Positions 15,282 to 25,734 are shown, counted from the stretch's first letter. The stretch is 35,723 nucleotides of DNA from an uncultured Bacteroidia bacterium (GCA_902778855.1 CACYZM010000023.1:1-35723); one strand, 5' to 3'. Numbers and translations: made by a program. The notes: generated from the letters alone by a model not told the origin.

Positions 15282-18200
15282 ATGAAAAATCCAGCAAAGA
15301 AACTCCTTCTTGCGCTTCTCTGCTTGGGCGTCGCCTGGTCGCTTTCGGCCCAGACGACCATCACGGGCATCGTGACCGATGACGCGGGCGAACCGCTCAT
15401 CGGCGCCGGTGTCATGGTGGAAGGGACGCAGATCGGTACCGTCACGGGTATCGACGGCGACTATTCGCTCACAGTTCCCGCAGATGCAGTCAATCTGGTG
15501 TTCTCGTACATCGGGTTTGCGAACCAGGTGGTTCCCATCGACGGACGTACCCGGATCGACATCGTCCTGGCGGCCGACCAGACCTTCCTCGACGAGGTGG
15601 TCGTGGTGGGTTATGCGACGGTCAAACGTCGCGACCTCCTGGGCTCCGTCTCCTCCGTCGGCAGCGAGAAACTCGCCGAGCAGCCGGTGACTACGGTCAG
15701 CCAGGCCCTCTCCGGCAAGATGGCCGGTGTCTCGGTCGTCACCACGGAAGGTGACCCCGACGCCGACATCAAGATCCGCGTCCGCGGTGGCGGCTCCATC
15801 ACGCAGGACAACAGTCCTCTGTACATCGTCGACGGTTTCCCCGTGGAATCCATCAACGACATCGCCTCCTCCGAGATCCAGTCGATCGACGTGTTGAAAG
15901 ACGCGTTCTCGACGGCCATCTACGGTAGCCGCGGTGCCAACGGCGTCGTGATCGTCACGACCAAGAGCGCCGAGAAAGGGGAGCGGGTCTCCGTGAAGTT
16001 CAATTCCTATTACGGACGCAAGCAGATGGCCAACAAAGGCGCCATCGTGGCGATGAACCCCATCAACTTCGTCCGCTTCCAGTATGAGCTCGCCAAGATC
16101 CGCGACAACGTGAGCAACTATTACGAGCCGTACTTCGGTACGTTCGACGACATCGACCTGTATTCCAACCTGGAAGGCAACAACTGGGTCGACGCCGTGT
16201 TCGGCAATGCGGGCCAGACCTTCAGCGCCGACTTCTCGATCTCGGGCAGCGGCGACAACCACAACTGGACCGTGGGCTACGCCCATATGGGCGACGAAGC
16301 CATCATGGCCGGTTCCACCTACACCCGCGACAACCTCAATTTCAAGGGTAACTTCAAGACCTCGAAGACCACCAACATCGACGTCAACGTCCGCTACTCC
16401 CGCACCAACGTGCGCGGTTCGGGCGCCAACGGCATCAACGATACGGGTACGACTTCGGGCAATGGCCGTCTGAAACACGCCGTTTCCTACACCCCGATCC
16501 CGCTCCAGTCCACCATCCAGGGTGTCGACGAAGAGCAGGACTACGGCGACAACGCCCCGCCGTTGCTCAGCGTGGCCGACAACGACTCGAAGCGTCTCCG
16601 CAAGACCCTGAACGCCAACGCCGCCTTCAACTGGCAGATCATCGAGAACCTGACCCTCAAGATCGAGGGCGGCCTCGAGGACTACCGCCAGATGGACGAC
16701 CGCTTCTACGGTCTGACCACCTACTACGTGGCCAACAACTCCACGGTCAAGAACACGCCTTCCAACCAGCACAAGGAAGCCTTCCGCGACCGTTACCGCA
16801 ATACCAACACCCTGAATTACAACTTCGGCGAGATCCTGGGCGAAGACCACAACCTGTCGGTCCTCCTCGGTGAGGAAATGACCATCACCAAGAGCAACAC
16901 CCTGACGATGATGGTCGACGGCCTGCCGACGTTCTACGACGCCCAGATGGCCTGGAACTTCCTCTCGTCCGGTACGCCGGCTTCGACCGACAACTATTAC
17001 AATCCCGACGACAAACTGCTCTCGTTCTTCGGCCGCGTGAACTACGACTACAAGCACCGCTATTCGATCGGTGCCACGCTCCGCGCCGACGGTTCGTCGA
17101 AGTTCGCCCGCGGTCACCGCTGGGGCCTCTTCCCGTCGGCCGCCGTGTCCTGGACCATCTCCAACGAGCCGTGGATGGATGCGAAATGGATCGATCAGCT
17201 GAAACTCCGTTACAGCTTCGGTACCGCCGGTAACAACAACATCCCTTCGGGCCTGCTGGTCAAGCAGTATTCCTCCACCACCACGGCCTGGCTGAGCCAG
17301 GCGGGCAACTACTGGATGGCCGGCAAGGTGATGAACAATCCCGACCTGACCTGGGAGACCACCTACACGCACAACATCGGTCTGGACTTCGGCTTCTGGC
17401 GCGGCGCCCTGACCGGTAGCATCGAGGTGTACCAGAACGACACCAAGGACCTGCTCATCAACTTCCCGATCACCGGTTCCGGCTATGACAGCCAGTACCG
17501 CAACCTGGGTTCGACCCGCAACCGCGGTGTCGAGCTCACGCTCAACGCCCCGGTCGTCTCGGAGAAGAACTTCTCCCTGAACATCGGCGGCAACATCGCC
17601 TACAACATCAACCGTGTCATCGACCTGGGCGGTCTGGAATCCATCACCGCGCAGTCCTACTGGGCTTCCACGGAGATCGGCGAAGACTACATCGTGCAGG
17701 TAGGCCAGCCGCTCGGCAATATGTACGGCTATGTGAGCGACGGTATGTACACCGTCGACGATTTCGACTGGGACGGCTCCAAGTGGGTGCTCAAGAGTGG
17801 CGTGGCCGACTGCTCCGCCATCATCGGCAGCAACTATATGCGTCCCGGCGCGCCGAAATACAAGAACATCGACAACTCCGCGGACAACCGCGTCACCGTG
17901 GCCGACCGCAAGGTGATCGGCAACGCCGCACCGGACTTCACGGGCGGTTTCAACCTGAGCGGTTACCTCTACGGCTTCGACTTCAGCACCAACTTCAACT
18001 TCATGATCGGCAACCAGGTGTACAACGCCAACAAGATCGAGTTCACCTCTTCGCGCAAGTTCAACAACCGCAACCTGATCGATATGATGAACGTGGACAA
18101 CCGCTGGACCAACATCGACTGGAACACGGGTGAACTGATCACCGACGCCGCGCAGCTCAAGAGCGTCAACGCCGGCAAGACCATGTGGTCGCCGGCCGTC

Positions 18201-18482
18201 GGTACCGCCGTGTTCAGCGACTGGGCCGTCGAGGACGCCTCGTTCCTCCGTCTCCAGAGCGCGACCCTGGGCTACACCCTGCCCGAGAAGCTCACCGAAA
18301 AGATCCATCTCCGCAGGGCCCGTATCTACGTGACCGGCACGAACCTCTTCTGCCTGACGAAATACTCGGGCTACGATCCTGAGGTCGACACCCGCCGTGC
18401 CACGCCGCTGACTCCGGGCGTGGACTATTCCGCCTATCCCAAGAGCATCGGCTTCGTGGCCGGTGTCAACCTGACTTTCTAA
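15282..18482 (+). CDS. SusC-family TonB-dependent outer-membrane transporter
   Basis: 1066 residues. A signal peptide (MKNPAKKLLLALLCLGVAWS, cleaved after LSA near 23) is followed by a carboxypeptidase-like regulatory domain (about 26-115: TTITGIVTDDAGEPLIGAGV), then the plug domain (about 105-230) with the family phrases DEVVVVGYATVKRRDLLGSV, RGGGSITQDNSPLYIVDGFP and YGSRGANGVVIVTT. The rest is a 22-strand barrel ending in FVAGVNLTF, with the terminal Phe needed for barrel insertion. It imports oligosaccharides with energy from TonB. There is no N-terminal signalling (STN) domain, so it probably does not work through an anti-sigma factor, in keeping with the LacI regulator upstream. It pairs with SusD, 12 bases downstream. 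Pectin oligomers are inferred as substrate from the neighbours. Confidence 0.96.
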   Translation: MKNPAKKLLLALLCLGVAWSLSAQTTITGIVTDDAGEPLIGAGVMVEGTQIGTVTGIDGDYSLTVPADAVNLVFSYIGFANQVVPIDGRTRIDIVLAADQTFLDEVVVVGYATVKRRDLLGSVSSVGSEKLAEQPVTTVSQALSGKMAGVSVVTTEGDPDADIKIRVRGGGSITQDNSPLYIVDGFPVESINDIASSEIQSIDVLKDAFSTAIYGSRGANGVVIVTTKSAEKGERVSVKFNSYYGRKQMANKGAIVAMNPINFVRFQYELAKIRDNVSNYYEPYFGTFDDIDLYSNLEGNNWVDAVFGNAGQTFSADFSISGSGDNHNWTVGYAHMGDEAIMAGSTYTRDNLNFKGNFKTSKTTNIDVNVRYSRTNVRGSGANGINDTGTTSGNGRLKHAVSYTPIPLQSTIQGVDEEQDYGDNAPPLLSVADNDSKRLRKTLNANAAFNWQIIENLTLKIEGGLEDYRQMDDRFYGLTTYYVANNSTVKNTPSNQHKEAFRDRYRNTNTLNYNFGEILGEDHNLSVLLGEEMTITKSNTLTMMVDGLPTFYDAQMAWNFLSSGTPASTDNYYNPDDKLLSFFGRVNYDYKHRYSIGATLRADGSSKFARGHRWGLFPSAAVSWTISNEPWMDAKWIDQLKLRYSFGTAGNNNIPSGLLVKQYSSTTTAWLSQAGNYWMAGKVMNNPDLTWETTYTHNIGLDFGFWRGALTGSIEVYQNDTKDLLINFPITGSGYDSQYRNLGSTRNRGVELTLNAPVVSEKNFSLNIGGNIAYNINRVIDLGGLESITAQSYWASTEIGEDYIVQVGQPLGNMYGYVSDGMYTVDDFDWDGSKWVLKSGVADCSAIIGSNYMRPGAPKYKNIDNSADNRVTVADRKVIGNAAPDFTGGFNLSGYLYGFDFSTNFNFMIGNQVYNANKIEFTSSRKFNNRNLIDMMNVDNRWTNIDWNTGELITDAAQLKSVNAGKTMWSPAVGTAVFSDWAVEDASFLRLQSATLGYTLPEKLTEKIHLRRARIYVTGTNLFCLTKYSGYDPEVDTRRATPLTPGVDYSAYPKSIGFVAGVNLTF

Positions 18483-18494
18483 TCCGCCCAGAAG

Positions 18495-20324
18495 ATGAAA
18501 AAGATTACAACCTATATTCTCAGCGCCATCGCGCTTCTGATTCTCGGCACCTCCTGTGAGAAATTCCTGGATTCGGAATCTCCCTCCGCATTCGACTCGG
18601 CGACGGTCTTCGCGAACTACGGCCTGGCCGAGGGCACGATCTACGGCATCACCGAGACTTTCTGCGAGGTGAACTCCTACCGCGGCCGTTTCCTGCCCTG
18701 GTACGGATACAACACCGACGTGGAATGGTACAATACCTATAAACCGGGCGACGGCAAGAGCGACATCGCCGGCTATGTCTGCGAGCCCAACAACGCGCAG
18801 CTCAACCTCTCCAACGGTCCCTTCCCGTTGATGTATATGGGCATCGAGCGTGCGAACCTCGTGATCGAAGGCATCCGTGAATACGGCGACATCGAGCACA
18901 ATGCCGACATGGCCTATCTGCTGGGCGAGGCCCTGACCCTCCGCGCCATGATCTACTACGACCTGATCAAGGCCTGGGGCGACGTGCCGGCCCGTTTCAC
19001 TTCGCTGACCAGCGAGACCATCTACGCGCCCAAAGAGAGCCGCGATGTGATCTTCAAGCAGATCCTCGCCGACCTCGAAGAGGCGATCCCGTACATCCCG
19101 TATCCGGGTGCCACGACCGCCACTTCGCGCACCGACCGCGTCAACAAGGTCTTCGCCGAAGGCCTCTACGCGCGCATCGCGCTGCTGGCTTCGGGCTACG
19201 CCCTCCGTCCCGACGACGGCCAGGTGGGCACCGGCGACCTCGGCAAGGTCCGTCTGTCGAACGACAGCGAACTGTCGAAGACCGTGCTCTACCCGAAGGC
19301 CCTGGCTTACCTGAAAGACGCCATCGCGTCGAACAGCGCCAGCCTCGAGCCCGACTTCGAGGGCTACTGGTTCAAGCTGAACAATATGAACAACCTCTCG
19401 GCGGGTCCCGCCTACGAGACCCTCTACGTGATTCCGTTCGGCGCCGGCCGCGGCCGCTGGAACTTCACCTTCGCCATCTCTTCGGAAGGCGCGAGCATCA
19501 CCAACGGCGTGAGCCGCGGCGGCGATGCGGGTCCGCTCCCGACGATGTACTTCAAGTATGGCGAGAATGACATCCGTCGCGACGTTACCTGCGTCAACTA
19601 CAAGTGGAACAAGGACAACACCATCGAACCCGCCGGCATCGGCAAATGGTTCTTCGGCAAATACCGCTTCGAGTGGATGGAGGCCCAGCCTTACACGGGC
19701 GGCAACGACGACGGCATCAAGCCGGTCGTGATGCGTTACGCCGACATCCTGCTGATGGCCGCCGAAATCGCCAACGAGCAGGGCGACCTGGCCTTCGCCA
19801 AACAGTGCTTCCTGCCTGTCCGTGAGCGCGCCTACGGCACGCATTGGGACGAGGCCGAGGCCTATGTGAACGCCATCGGTTCCAAGGACGAAATGTTCAA
19901 GGCCATCGTCGACGAGCGCGCCCTCGAATTCTGCGGCGAGTTCCTCCGCAAGGCCGACCTCATCCGCTGGAATCTCCTCACCACCAAGCTCGACGAAGCG
20001 ATCTCCGATATGCTCGACCTCCGCGACCTGACGGGCGACTATGCCGACCTGACGGGCGACATCTGCTACACGGTGGCCGATGACGAGAAGTCGATCGACA
20101 TCACCTTCCTGGTGACGGACGAAGAAATCCCTGCCGGCGCGACCGTTTCGAAGGCCTACGTCAACAAATACGACGACGGCAAGAAGACCGGTTTCTACTA
20201 CGACCGGATCAAGGGCCTCTACTACCGCAACCCCGAGCAGTACATGTTCTGGCCGATCTTCAACGACACGATGACCAACAGCCAGGGCTACATCAAGAAC
20301 GACTATGGCTACGACAGTATTTAA
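18495..20324 (+). CDS. SusD/RagB-family glycan-binding lipoprotein
   Basis: 609 residues, lipobox LGTSC (Cys21) followed by EKFLDSESPS, the usual start of mature SusD proteins. The family's TPR-rich helical fold is seen in AYLLGEALTLRAMIYYDLIK, WGDVPA, and the C-terminal VDERALEFCGEFLRKADLIRW (near 475), which matches the SusD consensus ERRRELAFEG..W.DLIRW. It acts as a lid on the SusC barrel at the cell surface, trapping oligosaccharides. The length is in the upper range of the family (about 500-650). The gene follows susC by 12 bases and precedes the 1794-residue lipoprotein by 12. Confidence 0.95.
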   Translation: MKKITTYILSAIALLILGTSCEKFLDSESPSAFDSATVFANYGLAEGTIYGITETFCEVNSYRGRFLPWYGYNTDVEWYNTYKPGDGKSDIAGYVCEPNNAQLNLSNGPFPLMYMGIERANLVIEGIREYGDIEHNADMAYLLGEALTLRAMIYYDLIKAWGDVPARFTSLTSETIYAPKESRDVIFKQILADLEEAIPYIPYPGATTATSRTDRVNKVFAEGLYARIALLASGYALRPDDGQVGTGDLGKVRLSNDSELSKTVLYPKALAYLKDAIASNSASLEPDFEGYWFKLNNMNNLSAGPAYETLYVIPFGAGRGRWNFTFAISSEGASITNGVSRGGDAGPLPTMYFKYGENDIRRDVTCVNYKWNKDNTIEPAGIGKWFFGKYRFEWMEAQPYTGGNDDGIKPVVMRYADILLMAAEIANEQGDLAFAKQCFLPVRERAYGTHWDEAEAYVNAIGSKDEMFKAIVDERALEFCGEFLRKADLIRWNLLTTKLDEAISDMLDLRDLTGDYADLTGDICYTVADDEKSIDITFLVTDEEIPAGATVSKAYVNKYDDGKKTGFYYDRIKGLYYRNPEQYMFWPIFNDTMTNSQGYIKNDYGYDSI

Positions 20325-20336
20325 TCGCAGGCTACC

Positions 20337-23300
20337 ATGAAACTTATCAAGAAACTGACATACGCGTTTGCAACCGTTGCGGTGCTCCTGGGCCTCGGGT
20401 CCTGCGATACGCCGTTCAACGAGATCACGGTGCTCGACCTGAACCGCTGCCTGGAGCCGATGAACCTGGCCGCGCGGGTCGATCCCTACGCCGGTGACAT
20501 CGTCACCTTCAGCTGGGATGTCTCCAAAGATGCGGAGACCTATCTCCTGACGGTCTACACCGACGCTGCGATGACGCAGCGCTACCTGACCGAATCGGTG
20601 TCTCCCGCCAACGTCCCGTACCAGAAGAAACTGGATGCGGACCAGACCTACTTTTTCACCGTCCAGGCCACGGCTTCGGGCAAGAGCGATTCGAAGATCG
20701 CCGCCTACGACAAGGCCATCAAGACCTATGCGGTCAAGGACAACCTTTATATGAAGGTGGCCGGCCGTGACGCCAGTTCCGTGCAGCTGACCTGGTCGAA
20801 CGAGGTGGAAGACTATCTGGATGTCACGCACATCGAATACGGCTATCCCGGTGAGGAACCGATGGGTGCCATTCAGCTGACCGACACCGACAAGAGCCAG
20901 CATTCGGCCACTGTCGACGGCCTGGCGGCTTCGACGGAGTACGTGATCACCCTTTACTACCTGAGTGCCGAACGCGGCCGGGTCGATGTGTGGACGATGG
21001 CCGATACCGAAGGCTTCACCACCGTCAGCTCGCTCGACGCCCTGAAGAACGCCATCCTGACGCCGGGTGCCAAGATCTCCCTGACGATGGAAGGCTCGCC
21101 TTACGACATCGAGGCGCTCGACATCGCCAACGGCTTCACCCTCGTGGGTGTGGAATCCGCCGATGGCGCCAAGCCGGTGCTGCAGGGCGAACTCCACTTC
21201 GCCGATACCTGGACTTCCGGCAACGACCTCTATTTCGAGGGCGTCGAGTTCAACGGCAACCCCACGGCCCTTTCTCCTTCGGGATTCGGCTTCGCCATCC
21301 AGAACAAGAACGGCGGCACCGTGAAGGGCAAGCAGATCGGCAACCTGACCTACAAGAACTGCGTGCTCACCAACTACTCGAAGGGTCTCATCTACGAATG
21401 GGGCAATGACATGGCTTTCGGCGACGTGATCTACGACAGCTGCGAGATCAGCAACATCAACGCGGACGGTACGGGCGGCGGCGACGTGTTCGACATCCGT
21501 CAGGCCACGAGCGTCGGCAAGCTCGCTTTCGTCAACAACACGATCTTCCAAGGTATGCGTACTTTCGTGCGCTTCGATGCGGGTTCGATCGGCGAACTGG
21601 TGTTCGAGAACAACACGCTCTATAACCTGGACTTCGTGGACAACGCCAACAACGCGGGCGTCTTCGGTCTCCAGATCACCCCCGGCTCGTTCTCCTTCAA
21701 GAACAACCTGTTCCTGGGTATGACGGGCAAGGCCGTGCTGGCCAGCGCCAACGCGAAGTACGTGCCCGCCTCTTCGATGGGCGTGTCGGCTGCGAACAAC
21801 TGGTTCTTCAGCCTGCCTGTCGACGACAGCGGCAACGTGATCTACTTCACCAGCAACTTCACCCAGGCCGATGCTGCCGGTACGATCCTGACCGTCGACC
21901 CGTGCTACAACGCCGCGGCCGGCCAGTTCAACATCATCCCGGCTTCCGAGATTGCCGGCAAGAACGTCGGTGCGCCGAAGTGGTGGACCCCGTATGTGGA
22001 AGAGCCCGAAGACCTCACCCTGAAGGTGATCGAAGGCAACCACACCTGGAACCTCGCCAATCCGAAGTTTTTCTCGGGCACCATCAAGAAGCAGATGGTC
22101 CGCGACCAGCTCTTCATCAACACCTCGGATGCCTATCCGATCGTGGTGGCCGACGGCATGCTGAACTTCCAGCTTCCGGCCGTGACCGACCGTCAGGGCG
22201 TCCCGACCGTGAACTGCCTGATCTTCAAGGTCAATGAACCCGGTTCCGTGGTCATCAAGGCGGCCGATCCGGGCAACAAGGGCGGCCACTTCGTCGTGGG
22301 TGTCGGCCCGGTCGCCGGCGGCGAGATCGCCCTCAAGGGCGGCGTCTCCGCGCTGGCCGATATGGACAACGCCACGAAGATCGTCATCTCGACCATCACC
22401 GAGGAATCCCTCGTGTACATCTATCCTTCCGGCCCCGTGAGCCTGCAGGAACTCGCCTGGTCGACCGACCTGACGCCGGTCAACACGGCCCTGCCGACCC
22501 CGGCCCCGAAGGCGGCTCCCGCCGCGATGACGCAGGGCGAAGCCACCGACATCGTGGTGAGCTGGGATCCTGTTGAAAACGCGGGCAGCTACTCCGTGGT
22601 GTTCAGCGGCAAGACCTACACCGTGGAGGAGACTTCCTACACCGTCGAAGGCAAGACCACCGGCATGCTCGATCCGGGCAGCTACAAGGTCGAGGTCTAT
22701 GCCAACCCGACGAAGGAAGACATCTACAACACCGAGTCCGCGGCCGGCGTGGCCACGTTCGCGGTCCTGCCTGCGGGCGGTGGCGGCGGCGACGAGGAAT
22801 TCGTGGTCGCGAGCGTCGAAGACCTGCTCAACGCCATTGCAGCCGGCAAGGATGCCATCACGCTCAAGTACAGTGACACGCCGTACGAGATCGGCGCCCT
22901 GACGGTCAACGCCCCGCTGCATCTCAAGGGCCAGACCAACGGCGACGCCAAGACGAAGGTCACGACCTCCATCACCCTGAGCGGTGAGATCGGCGGCAGC
23001 GTGATCCTGAGCAACCTCGAGTTCGTGGGCGACGGCACCTCCGTCCTCGTCGACGACAAGACCGACGCCGCGCCGGTGGCCGACACCGTGGCCATCTACG
23101 ACAGCTACCTGCACGGTACGAAGGCCCTGTACGACAACTCCGGCAAGGCCGCCTCGAACGTCCAGTACGTCATCTTCAAGGGCAACCTCATCGACGACTG
23201 CTCCAACGGCGCCGACTTCATCGACATGCGTGCCGGTGCCCACCACAACTTCCAGTTCGAGAACAACACCGTGGCGAACAGCTGCCGTACCTTCATCCGC

Positions 23301-25721
23301 ACCGACGCCGGTCACGAGATGAACACGGCCGTCATCCGCAACAACACCTTCTACAAGGTGGCGACCAACTCCTCGAGCAAGGACAACAACGGTATCTTCC
23401 ACATCCGCAGCGCGGCCGGCAGCGGCCTGTACCGCTACGAAGTGGCCAACAACTTCTTCTACTCGATCCTCATCGACACCGATCCCGAAAACGCCGCGGG
23501 CTTCCCGAAACTCCGCAGCAAGGGCGGCATCACGCCGATCACCTTCTCCAACAACTATTACTACAATTGTGAAGATAGGGAAGAGCGCGCCGCCTACAGC
23601 TTCTGGGCTTACGTGACGAAGGAAGAGTCAATGGCCGACGGCGGCGCCATCGTGCCCGCCGATCCTTGCGTGGATGCCGAAAACGGCGACTTCACCCTCA
23701 CCAACGGCGTGATGATGAACGCCGGTGTGGGCGATCCCCGCTGGAATCCCGCCGGCGGCAGCACGCCGTCTTCGGAGATCACCGTCTCCGACGCCGACGC
23801 CCTGCTGACGGCCATTTCCGCCGGCAAGAAGTCCATCACCCTCGAAGACGGAAGCTATGACCTCTCCGCCGCGGCCGTGGTGCTCAACAGCCCGTTGACG
23901 CTCCAGGGCGGCAAGGACGCCGTGGTCAAGGGCAAGTTTGAACTCGCCCCGGGTGCCACCGCCTTCACCGTCAAGGGCATCACCCTCGACGGCGCCGGTG
24001 AGCTCGACAACGCCTTCTATGTGCAGGACGGCGCTTCCGTGATTTCCGCGACGCTCAGCGACGTGGCCATCAGCGGCTACAAGAACCGCCTGTTCTACCA
24101 GGACAAGGAGACCTCGACGGTCGGCTCCCTGGTCATCAGCAATGCTGTGGTAACCGATATGGGCACCAGCGGCGACTTCATCGACTTCCGCAAGGGCGGC
24201 CTGACGGCCCTCAAGGTGGAGAAGAGCACCTTCGCGAACGGCATCCGCACCTTCGCCCGCATCGACGCGGCCGTGGTGTGCAACTCGATCGTGGTGGAGA
24301 ACAACACGTTCTACAACCTCTGCGCCGTCGACAGCAAGGACAACAACGGTATCTTCCACGTGCGCAGCACGTCGGTCACCGAGGCGGGCGCCATCACGGT
24401 GCGCAACAACCTCTTCGCCGGCATGCACCGTGCCGCTGAGGAACCGTCCAACGCCCAGGGCTTCCCGAAGCTCGTGAGCAAGGCCTCCTCGGCCATCGCC
24501 CTGCCGAACTTCAGCCACAACTACTTCAGCGACGTGGATGAAGCCGACGAAGCCTACAGCTGGTGGGCCTACTCCGCGAAAGAGGTGGCCACCGACGGCT
24601 TCGGCGTGGTCCTGACGGCCGACGTCTTCAAGGATGCGGCTGCCGGCGACTTCACCGTGGTCCACGACCTGGTGGCGAGCGAGAAGGTGGGCGATCCCCG
24701 CTGGATCAAGCACACGCCGGCCGGCGGTGACATCTTCACCGTCTACGACGTGGAAAGCCTGCTGGGCGCCATCGCGGCCGGCAAGACCCACATTGCCCTC
24801 CAGTACGGCACCTACGACGTGACGACGGCGGTCGGCAGCGACGCGGGCAGCCTCGTCCTGAACCAGGGCTTGACCCTCCGCGGTCTGAGCCGCAACGGCC
24901 GCCAGCCCGAATTCGTGGGCGGCTTCAAGCTCGCGATGACCGAGGGCAGCTTCGTGCTCGAGAACCTCAAGCTCAACGGTACGTACACCGCCGACGGCGC
25001 CGAGAAGAAGATCGGCAACATGATCGACATCGACGGTACCTCCGTGATCGACGACATCATCCTCAAGGACTGCGAAGTGACGGGCTACAACAACCGTCTG
25101 GTCAGCGGCTCCGGCGAATCCGACGTGAACTCGTTCCAGATCAGCGGCCTACAGGTCCACGACTTCGGCACCGGCGGTGACTTCATCGACTTCCGCAAGG
25201 GCGCCGTCCGCCGGGTCGAGGTGAAGAACAACACCTTCGCCAACGGTATCCGCACCTTCGTCCGCATCGACGCGGGCGTGATCTGCGGCGCCGTCAACGT
25301 GGAGAACAACACGTTCTACAACCTCTGCGCCGTCGACAGCAAGGACAACAACGGTATCATGCACGTGCGTTCCACCACGTCGGTCGGTCCGGCCTCGCTC
25401 GCCGACGCCGCCCGCCGCATCGTGGTCCGCAAGAACATCTTCGCCGCCATGCACCGCGCCGCCGAGGAGCCGTCCAACGCGAACGGCTTCCCGAAACTCG
25501 TGAGCACGGCGTCCGAGAAGATCGCCCATCCGTACATCACCGACAACATCTTCTTCGACATCGAGACCGCTGAAGGCTTCAGCTGGTGGAACACGATGCT
25601 TGAGGACGATATCGCCGCGGCCGGTACGGTGGTCGAAGACACGCCTTTCGCCGGCGATCCCGCCACGGGCAAGTTCACGGTGAAGGCCGCCTTCAAGGGC
25701 TATGGTGACAAACGCTGGTAA
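20337..25721 (+). CDS. Giant modular surface lipoprotein, four DUF4957/DUF5123-like beta-helix modules
   Basis: 1794 residues, lipobox LGSC (Cys23). Domain order: two FN3-like domains (about 45-220); beta-helix module 1 (225-549); a separate domain starting NHTWNLANPKFFSG (about 566-712), perhaps carbohydrate-binding; an FN3 domain (about 725-813); beta-helix modules 2 (820-1136), 3 (1145-1456) and 4 (1465-1794). Each module opens with a pattern like LLxAIxAGKxxITL, or the weaker LDALKNAIL in module 1. The middle carries GGDFIDFRKG-like and ENNTFYNL-like strands. Each ends with G(A/D)P(K/R)W or, in the last, GDKRW. Related pectin-locus proteins are usually much shorter, with one module. It sits in the SusE/SusF position after SusD, so surface binding of pectin chains is likely; the fold resembles polysaccharide lyases (PL6-like), so weak enzyme activity is not excluded. 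Modules 3 and 4 share 60 identical bases. Confidence 0.82.
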   Translation: MKLIKKLTYAFATVAVLLGLGSCDTPFNEITVLDLNRCLEPMNLAARVDPYAGDIVTFSWDVSKDAETYLLTVYTDAAMTQRYLTESVSPANVPYQKKLDADQTYFFTVQATASGKSDSKIAAYDKAIKTYAVKDNLYMKVAGRDASSVQLTWSNEVEDYLDVTHIEYGYPGEEPMGAIQLTDTDKSQHSATVDGLAASTEYVITLYYLSAERGRVDVWTMADTEGFTTVSSLDALKNAILTPGAKISLTMEGSPYDIEALDIANGFTLVGVESADGAKPVLQGELHFADTWTSGNDLYFEGVEFNGNPTALSPSGFGFAIQNKNGGTVKGKQIGNLTYKNCVLTNYSKGLIYEWGNDMAFGDVIYDSCEISNINADGTGGGDVFDIRQATSVGKLAFVNNTIFQGMRTFVRFDAGSIGELVFENNTLYNLDFVDNANNAGVFGLQITPGSFSFKNNLFLGMTGKAVLASANAKYVPASSMGVSAANNWFFSLPVDDSGNVIYFTSNFTQADAAGTILTVDPCYNAAAGQFNIIPASEIAGKNVGAPKWWTPYVEEPEDLTLKVIEGNHTWNLANPKFFSGTIKKQMVRDQLFINTSDAYPIVVADGMLNFQLPAVTDRQGVPTVNCLIFKVNEPGSVVIKAADPGNKGGHFVVGVGPVAGGEIALKGGVSALADMDNATKIVISTITEESLVYIYPSGPVSLQELAWSTDLTPVNTALPTPAPKAAPAAMTQGEATDIVVSWDPVENAGSYSVVFSGKTYTVEETSYTVEGKTTGMLDPGSYKVEVYANPTKEDIYNTESAAGVATFAVLPAGGGGGDEEFVVASVEDLLNAIAAGKDAITLKYSDTPYEIGALTVNAPLHLKGQTNGDAKTKVTTSITLSGEIGGSVILSNLEFVGDGTSVLVDDKTDAAPVADTVAIYDSYLHGTKALYDNSGKAASNVQYVIFKGNLIDDCSNGADFIDMRAGAHHNFQFENNTVANSCRTFIRTDAGHEMNTAVIRNNTFYKVATNSSSKDNNGIFHIRSAAGSGLYRYEVANNFFYSILIDTDPENAAGFPKLRSKGGITPITFSNNYYYNCEDREERAAYSFWAYVTKEESMADGGAIVPADPCVDAENGDFTLTNGVMMNAGVGDPRWNPAGGSTPSSEITVSDADALLTAISAGKKSITLEDGSYDLSAAAVVLNSPLTLQGGKDAVVKGKFELAPGATAFTVKGITLDGAGELDNAFYVQDGASVISATLSDVAISGYKNRLFYQDKETSTVGSLVISNAVVTDMGTSGDFIDFRKGGLTALKVEKSTFANGIRTFARIDAAVVCNSIVVENNTFYNLCAVDSKDNNGIFHVRSTSVTEAGAITVRNNLFAGMHRAAEEPSNAQGFPKLVSKASSAIALPNFSHNYFSDVDEADEAYSWWAYSAKEVATDGFGVVLTADVFKDAAAGDFTVVHDLVASEKVGDPRWIKHTPAGGDIFTVYDVESLLGAIAAGKTHIALQYGTYDVTTAVGSDAGSLVLNQGLTLRGLSRNGRQPEFVGGFKLAMTEGSFVLENLKLNGTYTADGAEKKIGNMIDIDGTSVIDDIILKDCEVTGYNNRLVSGSGESDVNSFQISGLQVHDFGTGGDFIDFRKGAVRRVEVKNNTFANGIRTFVRIDAGVICGAVNVENNTFYNLCAVDSKDNNGIMHVRSTTSVGPASLADAARRIVVRKNIFAAMHRAAEEPSNANGFPKLVSTASEKIAHPYITDNIFFDIETAEGFSWWNTMLEDDIAAAGTVVEDTPFAGDPATGKFTVKAAFKGYGDKRW
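24294..24353 (+). repeat. 60-bp exact repeat, copy 1 (module 3)
   Basis: Identical base for base to 25299-25358, 1005 bp (335 codons) downstream and in the same frame. It encodes VENNTFYNLCAVDSKDNNGI. Sequence on either side differs, so the identity is local, pointing to gene conversion or a recent duplication under strong constraint. Confidence 0.95.
25299..25358 (+). repeat. 60-bp exact repeat, copy 2 (module 4)
   Basis: Second copy of the 60-bp block at 24294-24353. Module 2 keeps only a similar protein motif (IRNNTFYKVATN...KDNNGIFHIRS) with diverged bases. Confidence 0.95.
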
Positions 25722-25734
25722 AATCGGAGTCACC

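Noticed and set aside
15261-23402. An uninterrupted minus-strand open frame of 2713 codons.
   Set aside because: It is antisense to SusC, SusD and much of the giant lipoprotein, which are clearly real. The frame is open because the GC-rich sense genes avoid the codons whose complements are stops (TTA, CTA, TCA). The translation has no recognisable domain.
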